Assembly (NCBI RefSeq): GCF_024105655.1
Contig: NZ_JAAAMH010000006.1
Location: forward strand, 62,001 to 126,000
Source of the DNA: Aliihoeflea sp. 40Bstr573
GTDB lineage: Bacteria > Pseudomonadota > Alphaproteobacteria > Rhizobiales > Rhizobiaceae
Direction: 5' to 3'
Length of the DNA: 64,000 bases
The position numbers and the translations under genes are program-made. The notes beneath the pieces were generated by a model, which was not told the DNA's origin, searched no databases, and saw only the letters and a program-made list of their open reading frames with translations. Positions 26,741-35,343 of this stretch are shown in pieces (positions within the stretch are counted from its first letter, which is position 1; the number at the start of each line of letters is the position of its first letter).

Positions 26741-28410
26741 CAGGCAGCCTTCGCTTCAGCGCCATAAAGCGCCTGCTTGAACGGTGCCGCCCCGACCCGG
26801 CGATAGGCGGCGAGGAAGTCTTCCGACTTGTCGGTCCGCAGCGCCAGATAGGTCTCGACCACGGTCTCGATCGCGTCGGCGATCTCCTCGGCGGTGAAGC
26901 CCCGGCCGACGATCTCGCCGATCGACGTGTTCTCGTCCCCCGAGCCGCCGAGCGTGATCTGGTAGAGCTCGGTGCCCTTCTTCTCGACGCCCAGAATGCC
27001 GATATGGCCGACATGGTGATGGCCGCAGGCATTGATGCATCCGGAGATTTTCAGCTTCAGCTCGCCGATCTCCTCCTGCCGCGCCTGGCTGCCGAAGCGG
27101 TTCGAAATCTCCTGCGCGACCGAGATCGAGCGCGCATTGGCAAGTGCGCAATAGTCGAGGCCAGGGCAGGCGATGATGTCGGTGACGAGGCCCGCATTGG
27201 CGGTCGCAAGACCGATCGCTTCGAGCCGCTTGTAGACTTCCTTCAGGTCGGCCCGCGCGACATGCGGCAGAATCAGGTTCTGCTCATGGCTGACGCGGAT
27301 TTCGTCGAACGCCAGTTCCTCGGCGAGGTCTGCCACCGCATCCATCTGCGCGTCGGTCGCATCGCCCGGCACCTCGCCGATGCCCTTCAGCGAGATCGTC
27401 ACCGAGGCATAGTCCGGGTTCTTGTGCGGATTGACGTTGCGTTTCACCCAGCTTGCGAAAGCCGGGTTGGCGAGCTTCGCGCTGGTCTCGATGACCGTGC
27501 CTTCCGGCCGCGCGGGCAGTGCCGGCGGCGTGAAATAGCGCTCGATCGCGTCGATGTCGGCCTGCGGCAGCTTCAATTCGCCTTCGCGGATCGCGGCGAA
27601 CTCCGCCTCGATCTGGCGCGTCAGCTCTTCCGTGCCGGTCTCGTGGACGAGGATCTTGATGCGCGCCTTGTACTTGTTGTCGCGCCGACCGTTGAGGTTG
27701 TAGACGCGCAGGATCGCCGTCGTGTAGGTCAGCAGATCCTCTTCCGGCAGAAAGTCGCGAACCTTCTTGGCGACGAAGGGCGTGCGCCCCTGTCCGCCGC
27801 CGACATAGACGGCAAAGCCCAGCTCGCCTGCCGCGTTCTTCTTCAGATGCAGCCCGATATCGTGAACCTGGATCGCCGCGCGGTCGCGCTCGGCGCCCGT
27901 CACGGCGATCTTGAACTTCCTCGGCAGAAACGAGAATTCGGGATGCACCGAAGACCACTGCCGAAGGATTTCGGCATAGGGCCGCGGGTCGGCGACCTCG
28001 TCGGCGGCCGCGCCCGCGAAATGGTCGGCCGTCACGTTGCGGATGCAGTTTCCGCTCGTCTGGATTGCGTGCATCTCGACGGAGGCGAGATCGGCGAGGA
28101 TCTGCGGGATGTCCGACAGTGCCGGCCAGTTGAACTGCAGGTTCTGGCGCGTCGTAAAGTGGCCGTAGCCCTTGTCGTAGGTGCGCGCGATGTGCGCCAG
28201 CATCCGCAGCTGCCTGGACGACAGCGTGCCGTAGGGAATGGCGATCCGCAGCATGTAGGCGTGAAGCTGAAGGTAGACGCCGTTCATCAGCCGCAGCGGC
28301 TTGAACTGGTCTTCGGTCAGTTCGCCGGCAAGCCGCCGGTCCACCTGGTCGGCGAACTCTGCGGTGCGGGCCTTTACGAACTGGTGGTCGAACTCGTCGT
28401 AACGATACAT
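26740..28410 (-). CDS. cysI: Sulfite reductase hemoprotein subunit (nitrite/sulfite reductase)
   Basis: The 556-residue protein reduces sulfite to sulfide with a coupled siroheme and 4Fe-4S cluster. The four cluster cysteines are in ACPGLDYC (around residue 415) and SGCINACGHHH (around 457). The N-terminal segment GHFTTRQNLQFNWP is the conserved siroheme-binding region. No CysJ flavoprotein is nearby, so it probably takes electrons from ferredoxin or an unknown donor. The ATG at 28410 follows an AGGA site. It lies in the operon cysG-DUF2849-cysI-DUF934. Confidence 0.93.
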   Translation of the reverse strand: MYRYDEFDHQFVKARTAEFADQVDRRLAGELTEDQFKPLRLMNGVYLQLHAYMLRIAIPYGTLSSRQLRMLAHIARTYDKGYGHFTTRQNLQFNWPALSDIPQILADLASVEMHAIQTSGNCIRNVTADHFAGAAADEVADPRPYAEILRQWSSVHPEFSFLPRKFKIAVTGAERDRAAIQVHDIGLHLKKNAAGELGFAVYVGGGQGRTPFVAKKVRDFLPEEDLLTYTTAILRVYNLNGRRDNKYKARIKILVHETGTEELTRQIEAEFAAIREGELKLPQADIDAIERYFTPPALPARPEGTVIETSAKLANPAFASWVKRNVNPHKNPDYASVTISLKGIGEVPGDATDAQMDAVADLAEELAFDEIRVSHEQNLILPHVARADLKEVYKRLEAIGLATANAGLVTDIIACPGLDYCALANARSISVAQEISNRFGSQARQEEIGELKLKISGCINACGHHHVGHIGILGVEKKGTELYQITLGGSGDENTSIGEIVGRGFTAEEIADAIETVVETYLALRTDKSEDFLAAYRRVGAAPFKQALYGAEAKAA

Positions 28411-28426
28411 GAAATCCTCGTCTCGC

Positions 28427-28735
28427 TCAGGCGGCGATGGAAATGTCCGGACGGGCCTGCTTGCCGAGATCGGTCCGGTTGGTGGGGCCGGCGGCGCGGA
28501 TGCGCTCGCGCAGGCGCTTCGGCCAGATGCGGCCGTCGACGAGCTCGACGTCGACGAGCGCGAGGTCGACGACCTCGTTCTTGCAAACAGCCGCCTTGCC
28601 GGCGCGCTCCAGCTTTTCCTCGGTTGCCGCGTCGCGCGCGATCTCGGCCGCATCGATCGTCTCGGCCCAGCTATGGTCGGCGCAAAGCCACACGGCTTCG
28701 CCGTCGGTCAGGCGGTTTGCGGTCAGGATCTTCAT
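28427..28735 (-). CDS. DUF2849 protein of the sulfite reductase cluster
   Basis: The 102-residue soluble protein matches DUF2849, a small alphaproteobacterial family regularly encoded between cysG and cysI. It has the N-terminal ILTANRLTDGEAVWL and a basic, disordered-looking C-terminus. No catalytic or metal motif is evident. It overlaps the cysG stop (ATGA) and sits 16 bases before cysI, so it is made together with both. A role as an accessory to siroheme insertion or electron transfer is inferred from position only. Confidence 0.85.
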   Translation of the reverse strand: MKILTANRLTDGEAVWLCADHSWAETIDAAEIARDAATEEKLERAGKAAVCKNEVVDLALVDVELVDGRIWPKRLRERIRAAGPTNRTDLGKQARPDISIAA

Positions 28736-30180
28736 CGTGAGTTCTCCGTGCTGAACGCCGGCTGGCGGTAGAGCGCCTGCGACCGGTTGAAATTGGCGCC
28801 GGCGACGGCGTCGCCGATAATGGTCATGACCGGGCCGGTAAGGTCGGTCCGTTCCTGCAGCGAGGGCAGATCGGCCAGCGTGCCGTGGAAGAGGCGTTTG
28901 CCTTCCAGGCTTGCATTCTCGATCACCGCGACGGCGGTGTCGGGCGAGAGCCCCGCAGCGATCAGCCGCTCGGCGACGTCGGCTGCGATCGAGCGGCCCA
29001 TATAGACGGCGACCGTCGCGCCATCGATGGCAAGCCGTGCCCAGTCGGGCAGCGTCGCGCCCTTGAGGTCGTGCCCGGTGGTGAACACCATCGAGCTCGA
29101 AACGCCGCGCAGCGTCAGCGGCAGTTCGAAATCTGCGGCGGCCGCGAAGGCGGCGGTCACGCCCGGCACGACTTCATAGGAAATGCCGGCATCGCGAAGC
29201 GCCGCCATTTCTTCGCCCGCGCGCCCGAAGACCAGCGGATCGCCGGATTTGAGCCGCACGACGCGCTTGCCGGCGCGGCCGAGTTCGACCAGCAAGGCGT
29301 TGATCTCGCCCTGCGTCTTGGAATGGCAGCCTTTGCGCTTTCCGGCCGCGATCCGCTCGGCGTCGCGTCGGCCCATGGCGATCACCGCCTCCGGCACCAG
29401 CGCATCGTGAACGATCACGTCGGCTTCCATCAGGAGACGATGCGCGCGCAGCGTCAAAAGGTCCTCTGCGCCGGGACCGGCGCCGACCAGCGCCACATGG
29501 CCTGGAACCGCGCCGCGCTCGCGCAGGAGCCGCGAGGCCGTCCGCCGCGCTGACGAGAAATCGCCGGCATCGACGGTGCGGGCGGTCTCGCCGGTGAAGA
29601 ATTCCTTCCAGAACCGGCGCCGCGCGACGCCCTTCGGCAGCAGCTTCTCGACCGCATCGCGATAGCTAGCGGCAAGCAAAGCCAGGGGGCCGAGTTGCGG
29701 GCTCAGCATCTGGTCGATGCGCGCGCGGATCATTTGCGCCAGAACGGGCCCAGCGCCTTCCGTGCCGATGGCGACCGCGACAGGGGCACGGTTGACCAGC
29801 GCCGGCGTGAAGAAGTCGCAAAGTTCCGGCCGGTCGACGGCATTGACGGGAATCTTGCGCGCCCGCGCATCGGCGACGATCCGCGCGTCCCGGTCGTGTT
29901 CGCCCGTTGCGGCGAACACCAGCGCGGCATCCTCGATCAGCGAGGCATTATAGGCCTGCCGGATGATTGAAGCGCCGTTCGCCTCGGCCCAGCCGGCAAG
30001 CTCGGCCTCGGGCTCGTCTGAGATCACGCGCACATCTGCGCTCGACTGCGCCATCAGCCGCGCCTTGGCCAGTGCCTCGTCGCCATCGCCGACGATGACG
30101 ACTGTGCGGCCCTCGACCTTGGCAAAGATCGGGAAGGCGTTCAGCCGTGCGGGCGCAGGGGTATAGGTGAATGTCGACAT
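28732..30180 (-). CDS. cysG: Siroheme synthase (multifunctional)
   Basis: The 482-residue fusion has an N-terminal Met8/CysG-B module (about 1-210: NAD site VVIVGDGDEALAKARL, dimerisation domain to 210) for precorrin-2 dehydrogenase and ferrochelatase. The C-terminal part is uroporphyrinogen-III C-methyltransferase (about 222-465: LVGAGPGAEDLLTLRA and RLKSGDPLVFGRAGEE for SAM and substrate binding). It makes the siroheme needed by CysI. The glycine-rich loop is GDGDE, not the commoner GGGxVA, a modest deviation. The ATG at 30180 opens the operon, and the Host_attach gene is divergent 180 bases upstream. Confidence 0.94.
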   Translation of the reverse strand: MSTFTYTPAPARLNAFPIFAKVEGRTVVIVGDGDEALAKARLMAQSSADVRVISDEPEAELAGWAEANGASIIRQAYNASLIEDAALVFAATGEHDRDARIVADARARKIPVNAVDRPELCDFFTPALVNRAPVAVAIGTEGAGPVLAQMIRARIDQMLSPQLGPLALLAASYRDAVEKLLPKGVARRRFWKEFFTGETARTVDAGDFSSARRTASRLLRERGAVPGHVALVGAGPGAEDLLTLRAHRLLMEADVIVHDALVPEAVIAMGRRDAERIAAGKRKGCHSKTQGEINALLVELGRAGKRVVRLKSGDPLVFGRAGEEMAALRDAGISYEVVPGVTAAFAAAADFELPLTLRGVSSSMVFTTGHDLKGATLPDWARLAIDGATVAVYMGRSIAADVAERLIAAGLSPDTAVAVIENASLEGKRLFHGTLADLPSLQERTDLTGPVMTIIGDAVAGANFNRSQALYRQPAFSTENSR

Positions 30181-30304
30181 AGCCGGTATTCTCGCCGAAG
30201 CGGGCATCGCGGGTAAGAAATCGCGTCGTGCGCCCATCCGCCAGGCACAATCGCTTTTCGCGCGATCTCCCGGTCAGGAGAATATTATTCCTCTCTCTTG
30301 TCCT

Positions 30305-30330
30305 GGAACGCCGGTACGCAGGGGCGCGTT
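30305..30330 (+). promoter_or_regulatory. Sigma-EcfG (general stress) promoter for Host_attach gene
   Basis: GGAAC at 30305-30309 and CGTT at 30327-30330 are separated by 17 bases, an exact match to the alphaproteobacterial EcfG/RpoE2 consensus (GGAAC-N16/17-CGTT). The predicted transcription start is near 30338, about 23 bases before the ATG. Confidence 0.72.
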
Positions 30331-30360
30331 CAGTTGAGGAACCAGCCGAAGGAGAGTTTC

Positions 30361-30810
30361 ATGTCCGTTCTCAAGATCGAACACGACGCTTGGGTCGTGG
30401 TCGCCGACGGTGAAAAGGCACTGTTTCTTCGTAACGAGGGCGATGCGGTCTATCCCAATCTCCAGGTCTTTCGCGAGATGCGTGACGACAACCCGCCGAC
30501 GCACGAGCAGGGAACGGATCGACCCGGGCGCATGCCCAACATCGGGGGACGCCACCGCAGCGCCGTGGAGGAGACCGACTGGCACCGCATCGAAAAGGAA
30601 CGCTTCGCGGCCGAAATCGCCGAACGGCTCTATAAGCTGGCCCATCGCGGCGCGTTCAAGAAACTGATCGTCGTCGCGCCGCCGACCGTGCTTGGCGACC
30701 TGCGCAAGGAACTCCATAAGGAGGTGAGTGATCGCATCGTCGCGGAAGTGCCGAAAACGCTCACCAACCATCCCATCGACGAGATCGAAAAACACCTGCT
30801 CGCGGCTTGA
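30361..30810 (+). CDS. Host attachment (baeRF-like) family protein
   Basis: The 149-residue soluble protein belongs to Pfam Host_attach, first noted in Agrobacterium plant attachment and related to bacterial/archaeal eRF1-like (baeRF) domains. It has the typical WVVVADGEKALFLRNEG N-terminus, a central GRMPNIGGRHRSAVEETDWHRIE segment, and the C-terminal FKKLIVVAPPTVLGDLRKELHK. The exact biochemical role is unknown. The ATG at 30361 has a GGAGAG ribosome site. The strong EcfG-type promoter just upstream suggests that it is a general-stress protein more than an attachment factor. Confidence 0.88.
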   Translation: MSVLKIEHDAWVVVADGEKALFLRNEGDAVYPNLQVFREMRDDNPPTHEQGTDRPGRMPNIGGRHRSAVEETDWHRIEKERFAAEIAERLYKLAHRGAFKKLIVVAPPTVLGDLRKELHKEVSDRIVAEVPKTLTNHPIDEIEKHLLAA

Positions 30811-30819
30811 TAGGCCGCA

Positions 30820-30847
30820 AACCCGCGGCACGATCGTGTCGCGGGTT
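30820..30847 (+). terminator. Hairpin after Host_attach gene
   Basis: The arms AACCCGCG and CGCGGGTT enclose a further palindrome CACGATCGTG, giving a near-continuous 28-base inverted repeat that starts 10 bases after the stop. No T run follows, so it may act as a transcript stabiliser or terminator. Confidence 0.55.
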
Positions 30848-30989
30848 CTCCCACTCGGTTCAGCTGGACGCATAACGTGCTGCCTTGGCAGCTTCGCAGT
30901 CTCTGCTACGCAAGACGAGCTCGCGGGATTGATCCAGTTCGGCGCGGGTCTGGGGCAACAAGCCTGTTACGCGCTCTGAACAGTCGCTC

Positions 30990-31433
30990 TTAGCCGTGTG
31001 CGCGGCGTGCCGATGCGTTATCCGCTGTCATGAAAAGCTGGAGCCGCGCTGGCGGTTCTGCGTCCATGTGCTCGGTGTGACAGGCGACCGCGTAGCGGAT
31101 GGCCGCGCGCAGCTCGCTGTCCGCCACTGGCTTGGAGATCACACCAAGCGTACCGGGGACGCCGTCGCCCAGTTGGCTCGGATTTGCGGTCATGAAGAGA
31201 ACGGTCACATCGTGCCGTCTGGCAAGTTCGCGTCCGATGTTGATCCCTGTTGCCCCGTCACGCAGATTGAGGTCGACCAGAGCGACATCGGCGCGGTGGC
31301 CCAGTTCCAGCGCGGCGGCTCGGTCGGCGGCGATGCCGATCGGCTCATGACCGAGCTCGCTGATCACGTATTCAATCTCGATCGCGACGAAAATCTCGTC
31401 TTCGACTACCAGGATTTTGCAGTTGTTGTCCAA
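30990..31433 (-). CDS. Stand-alone response regulator (receiver domain)
   Basis: The 147-residue protein is one CheY-like receiver domain (about 6-118) with a short tail and no output domain. The acidic pair Glu11-Asp12, phospho-acceptor Asp54 (LVDLNL), Thr82 and Lys101 are all present, so phosphorylation is expected. Such single-domain regulators of Hyphomicrobiales are often partners of HWE-type kinases; the HWE kinase in this window lies 14 kb away. The 25-residue tail after the domain is not recognisable. It is divergent from the P450 gene, with a 265-base shared upstream region. Confidence 0.85.
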   Translation of the reverse strand: MDNNCKILVVEDEIFVAIEIEYVISELGHEPIGIAADRAAALELGHRADVALVDLNLRDGATGINIGRELARRHDVTVLFMTANPSQLGDGVPGTLGVISKPVADSELRAAIRYAVACHTEHMDAEPPARLQLFMTADNASARRAHG

Positions 31434-31698
31434 AGCACGTCTACCTGTAAGCGCTGGCGCGTAATCTAACTCGTCGGTGACGGGTTGGTTGCACGACTAA
31501 CGGAAAAGTCTTTATTTTGACTTTGCGCGACTGAAAGCCGCGCGGGCTCGCAATTGCGGTGCCGTTACGTCTCATAAATCGTTAGGCAAGGAAAAGTTCC
31601 AGGCGTTGAGGGCGGCCTAATTGTCGCAGGCGCGCGTGGCGTTGCTGGCGACGGTGCCCGCGCCGCCCTAAGTTCAGGTGAACCCGAGGAGCGTCGCC

Positions 31699-33066
31699 AT
31701 GGATGCCAAGCCCGCCCCCTTCGTGCCGCCGGCGCCCCGGCCGCGCCAGTCGCCGCCTTCCACCTTGCAGATGATGCGGATCGTCTACAACAACCCCCTC
31801 GAGCTTTGGGGCGAGCCCTCCTACAACGAGAAATGGATCTCCATTTCCACGGGAATCGGCGGACCGCTGGTCATCGCCAACGATCCGGGGCTTATCCGCT
31901 ACGTGCTGGTGGAAAATGCCAGGAACTACAAGATGGCGCGGGTGCGCCAGAAAATCCTGCGCCCCATCCTGCGCGATGGGCTGCTCACCGCCGAGGGCGA
32001 CGTGTGGAAGCGATCGCGCAAGGCGATGGCGCCGGTCTTCACGCCGAAGAACATTGATGGCTTCGCATCCGCGATGCTGTCGACCTCGCTCGATTTCGCC
32101 GAGCGCTACCGCGACGCCGACCGCGCCGACATCTCCCGCGACATGACCATGCTTACCTATGACATCCTCGCCGAAACGCTGTTTTCCGGCGAGATCGCGG
32201 GCGAACCCGGCTCCTTCGCGCATCAGGTCGACCGGCTGTTCGAAACGATGGGCCGCGTCGATCCGATGGATCTTCTGGGCGCGCCCGACTGGCTGCCGAG
32301 ATTCACCCGCATCCGCGGCAAGAAATCGCTCGCCTTCTTCCGCAAGATCGTCGCCGACACGGTCCGCCTGAGAAGGACGCGCATGGATCGCGGCGAGGAC
32401 GTGCCGGCCGATTTCCTGACGCTGCTCTTGAAGGCCGAAGGACCGGACGGCCTGGCGCGCTCCGAGATCGAGGACAACATCATCACCTTCATCGGCGCCG
32501 GCCACGAAACGACTGCTCGTGCGCTCGGCTGGACGCTCTACTGCCTGGCCGAAGCACCGTGGGAGCGCGAGAAGATCGAGGCGGAGATCGACGCGGCGAT
32601 GACAGGGAACCTGCCGCCGCAGGACTGGATCGCCGCCATGCCTTACACCCGCGCAGCCTTCGAGGAGGCGATGCGGCTCTACCCGCCCGCCCCCTCGATC
32701 AACCGCGAGGCGATCGCAGCCGACCGCTACGAGGACCTCGAGATCGTCAAGGGCGCGCAGGTTCTCGTCATGCCGTGGACGGTGCATCGCCACCGCAAGA
32801 TCTGGGACGATCCGGAAGCCTTTATCCCGGCCCGCTTCCATCCGGAAAACCGCGACGCGCTCGACCGCTACCAGTACCTCCCCTTCGGCGCCGGCCCACG
32901 CATCTGCATCGGCGCCGCCTTCGCCATGCAGGAAGCGGTCATCGCGCTCGCCGTCCTGATGGCGCGCTATCGCTTTGATGTCCTGCCCGAAACGAAGCCC
33001 TGGCCGGTGCAAAAACTCACCACCCAGCCGCAGGGCGGACTGCCGATGCGGGTCAGCCGCCGCTAG
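31699..33066 (+). CDS. Cytochrome P450
   Basis: The 455-residue soluble P450 has the oxygen-activating I-helix motif GAGHETTA (around 266-273), the ExxR salt bridge in FEEAMRLYPPAP, the meander PARFHPEN, and the heme loop FGAGPRICIG (396-405) with proximal Cys403. It is a monooxygenase; the substrate is unknown. Its CYP102/CYP4-like layout without a fused reductase means that it needs a ferredoxin and reductase encoded elsewhere. The ATG at 31699 was chosen over a GTG at 31678 because of the GAGGAG site before it. It is convergent with the cyclase gene, sharing the stop tetramer CTAG. Confidence 0.92.
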   Translation: MDAKPAPFVPPAPRPRQSPPSTLQMMRIVYNNPLELWGEPSYNEKWISISTGIGGPLVIANDPGLIRYVLVENARNYKMARVRQKILRPILRDGLLTAEGDVWKRSRKAMAPVFTPKNIDGFASAMLSTSLDFAERYRDADRADISRDMTMLTYDILAETLFSGEIAGEPGSFAHQVDRLFETMGRVDPMDLLGAPDWLPRFTRIRGKKSLAFFRKIVADTVRLRRTRMDRGEDVPADFLTLLLKAEGPDGLARSEIEDNIITFIGAGHETTARALGWTLYCLAEAPWEREKIEAEIDAAMTGNLPPQDWIAAMPYTRAAFEEAMRLYPPAPSINREAIAADRYEDLEIVKGAQVLVMPWTVHRHRKIWDDPEAFIPARFHPENRDALDRYQYLPFGAGPRICIGAAFAMQEAVIALAVLMARYRFDVLPETKPWPVQKLTTQPQGGLPMRVSRR

Positions 33067-33848
33067 GCCATCGCGAAGATGCGGGCCGGCCCTCCCGTGC
33101 CGCCGCGCACTTTCGGCGCGCCGACGATCAGCGTTGCGCCCGATGCCGGCAGGGCGCCGAGATTGGCGATGCCCTCGATGCCGTAACGTCCGGAGGGAAG
33201 CCACTCGTTGTGGACCGCAAAATCCGGTGACATGCCATGGTCGAGCGACAGGGTGTCGACGGCGATTGCCTTGACGTTGCCTGCCTCCATCAGCATCTGC
33301 GCGGCCTCGAGGTGAAAGCCGGGGAAATGCATCGTCCCATCCGCGTCGGCATTGCGGAACTTGTCGGTGCTCACATGCTCGCCCCACCCCGAAAGCATGG
33401 CGACGCAAGCGCCTTCGGGCAGTTCGCCATTGGCCGAGATCCATGTCTCGATGTCGTCGGGCGTCACCTGCGCATCCGCATCGGCCTCGGCTTTCTGCCT
33501 GATGTCGATGATGGCGAGCGGGCAGATCAGGTCCTCCACCGGAATGTCGGCAACCGAACGCCCGTCGGCGGAAAAATGCAGCGGTGCGTCGATATGGGTG
33601 CCGGTATGCTCGTTGATGCGCCACTCGTTGAGATTGAACGTATCCTTCGCGAACGAGAACTTCTGCTCGATGAAGAATTGCTGGTCGCCGAAGAAGGTGG
33701 GGAATTCTTCGTAGAATTCATGCGTCAGGTCTTCGGCGCGGCTTGCGGCCTGGGCCAGTGCGGGCCGCGCGAACGGACCGGCCGTTGCGATCGCCGCGCC
33801 GGCGGCGGTGGCCGTTGCCCCGCGAAAGAATGCACGGCGCGACAGCAT
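33063..33848 (-). CDS. Tat-exported cyclase family protein (kynurenine formamidase-like)
   Basis: The 261-residue protein opens with a twin-arginine signal (MLSRRAFFRG, hydrophobic core to about residue 33, then ALAQA), so it is exported folded to the periplasm. The mature part is a cyclase/formamidase domain with the metal-binding motif HTGTHIDAPLHF and the later His of SLDHG. Known members include kynurenine formamidase and isatin hydrolase, and the Mn/Zn site is intact. Substrate unknown. An ATG at 33887 would add 13 residues; 33848 is chosen because Tat signals usually start close to the arginines. Confidence 0.85.
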   Translation of the reverse strand: MLSRRAFFRGATATAAGAAIATAGPFARPALAQAASRAEDLTHEFYEEFPTFFGDQQFFIEQKFSFAKDTFNLNEWRINEHTGTHIDAPLHFSADGRSVADIPVEDLICPLAIIDIRQKAEADADAQVTPDDIETWISANGELPEGACVAMLSGWGEHVSTDKFRNADADGTMHFPGFHLEAAQMLMEAGNVKAIAVDTLSLDHGMSPDFAVHNEWLPSGRYGIEGIANLGALPASGATLIVGAPKVRGGTGGPARIFAMA

Positions 33849-33968
33849 GTTCGATTTCACGTTCTCAATGACGCAGACATGGCACATGGGAACCCCCAGC
33901 GGGATGGTGGATGGAGACGCTGACGGTGAACCGGAACTGACGCAGCGGCAAGCGCAAATTTTCGGCAG

Positions 33969-34328
33969 CTACGCTCGTCCCTGGAACAGGTTCTCCACAT
34001 GCACCGGCCAGCGCCGCGGCAGGACGGCGACGAGGTCGAACCGAACCGACAGCCGCGCGTAGTCGGGCTGGCGCGAGAGCCAGTGATCCGCCGCCGCCTC
34101 GATCCGCCGCTGTGCGACGCTTCCGACCGCTTCCATCGCGGTTGCCAGATCGCGCCGCGCCTTCACCTCGACGATCGCGATGAGATCGCCGCGCCGGGCG
34201 ACGATGTCGATCTCGCCGGCCTTCGTGCGAAAGTTCCGCGCCACGATCCGGTAGCCCTTCAGCCGCAGCGCGACAGCCGCCAGCCATTCGGACCGGTTGC
34301 CGTGCCTGTAGGCCTTGAGCCTATCCAT
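33969..34328 (-). CDS. yraN: YraN family (UPF0102) nuclease-fold protein
   Basis: The 119-residue protein of the UPF0102 family has a restriction-endonuclease-like fold. The candidate active-site motif is [21 protein letters not shown], with E-x-D and E-V-K. The family sits beside rsmI in many bacteria; its role is unproven, with suggestions of DNA processing. It overlaps the rsmI 3' end by eight bases and is translated with it. Confidence 0.88.
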   Translation of the reverse strand: MDRLKAYRHGNRSEWLAAVALRLKGYRIVARNFRTKAGEIDIVARRGDLIAIVEVKARRDLATAMEAVGSVAQRRIEAAADHWLSRQPDYARLSVRFDLVAVLPRRWPVHVENLFQGRA

Positions 34329-35217
34329 CCTTCCCGTCCCGCAACGCCACCAGCCGGCGGAAGAGATCCTGCTTCGACTGCCCTGTCATCTTCGCCGCTT
34401 CGCCGGCCGCCTTGGATGCGGGCATGTCGCGCGCAAGGTCGAGCAGCAGACGATCGACATCCACCCCCTCAGCCGCGGCTTCCGCCAACGGCGGCCCGAC
34501 GCAGACGACGATTTCCCCTTTCGGCGTATCCGCCTTTGCATAATGCGCCGCAAGTTCGGCGAGCGTCCCGCGCCGCGCTTCCTCGAAGGTCTTCGTGAGC
34601 TCGCGCGCAACGGCCGCCGGCCGGTCTCCCAGCACGTCCAGCATGGCATTGAGGCTCGCCGCCAGACGGCGCGGGGACTCGAAGAAGATCAGCGTGCCGG
34701 GAATGCGCGCGACGTCCTGGAGCCGCGAGCGCCGCTGCCTGTCCTTGACCGGCAGGAAGCCGGCGAAGAAGAACGCATCCGATGGCAGTCCCGCGATCGA
34801 GAGCGCTGCCAGCGTCGACGACGCGCCGGGAATCGGCACCACGCGATGCCCGGCCTCCACCGCCTCGCCGACCAGGCGGAAGCCGGGGTCCGAGACGAGC
34901 GGCGTGCCCGCGTCTGAGCACAGCGCAACCGATCGGCCTTCGTTCAGCGCTGTGATCAGCTTCGGACCGGCCTCAGCTGCATTGTGCTCGTGATAGGCCA
35001 TCAGCCTGCGCCTGATGCCGTAGCGCTCGAGCAGGATGCGCGTCACCCGCGTGTCCTCGCAGGCGAGGATATCCGCGCCCGCCAGCGATTCCAGTGCCCG
35101 CAGCGTGATGTCGGAAAGGTTGCCGATCGGCGTCGCCACCAGATAGAGCGCGGGTTCGAGCGCGGCCGCGCGCATCTGCGTCTGGCCCACCATGTAGATC
35201 CGCTCGCCTTCCGCCAT
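34321..35217 (-). CDS. rsmI: 16S rRNA 2'-O-methyltransferase (C1402)
   Basis: The 298-residue tetrapyrrole-methylase-fold enzyme methylates the ribose of C1402 in 16S rRNA and tunes decoding fidelity. It has the signature [19 protein letters not shown] near the N-terminus, [23 protein letters not shown] for SAM binding, and FFESPRR. The start at 35217 gives a 22-residue extension before the domain; in-frame ATGs at codons 9 and 15 are alternatives. It forms an operon with yraN. The lipoprotein gene that is usually divergent from rsmI in relatives is absent here. Confidence 0.93.
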   Translation of the reverse strand: MAEGERIYMVGQTQMRAAALEPALYLVATPIGNLSDITLRALESLAGADILACEDTRVTRILLERYGIRRRLMAYHEHNAAEAGPKLITALNEGRSVALCSDAGTPLVSDPGFRLVGEAVEAGHRVVPIPGASSTLAALSIAGLPSDAFFFAGFLPVKDRQRRSRLQDVARIPGTLIFFESPRRLAASLNAMLDVLGDRPAAVARELTKTFEEARRGTLAELAAHYAKADTPKGEIVVCVGPPLAEAAAEGVDVDRLLLDLARDMPASKAAGEAAKMTGQSKQDLFRRLVALRDGKDG

Positions 35218-35289
35218 CGCCGCCCTCTCTCGCCGCTTATCTCACACCGTCGCCGACATCCCGCAAGGCGCCCGAAAATCGCCGTGTTG

Positions 35290-35315
35290 GGAACAATTTG
35301 GGCATCTGCCCGGTT
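35290..35315 (+). promoter_or_regulatory. Sigma-EcfG-type promoter upstream of a small ORF
   Basis: GGAAC at 35290-35294, a 17-base spacer, then GGTT at 35312-35315 form a near-consensus general-stress promoter. It points right, toward a small ORF at 35344 and into the antisense strand of hemW. Confidence 0.6.
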
Positions 35316-35343
35316 CGAAGGCAAAACGAGGAGGTTCCAGCCC

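Noticed and set aside
31505-31524. AAAGTC...GACTTT inverted repeat in the response regulator/P450 gap.
   Set aside because: Six-base arms in an AT-rich stretch are expected by chance; no neighbouring regulator supports an operator.
31576-31600. A minus-strand GGAAC followed by TT at 18 bases, upstream of the response regulator.
   Set aside because: The -10 reads GATTT, not CGTT, and it lies about 140 bases before the gene, so it does not meet the standard used for the other promoters.
31582-33624. A 680-codon open frame antisense to the P450 gene.
   Set aside because: Low-complexity His/Arg/Asp-rich translation; the P450 frame carries all catalytic motifs.
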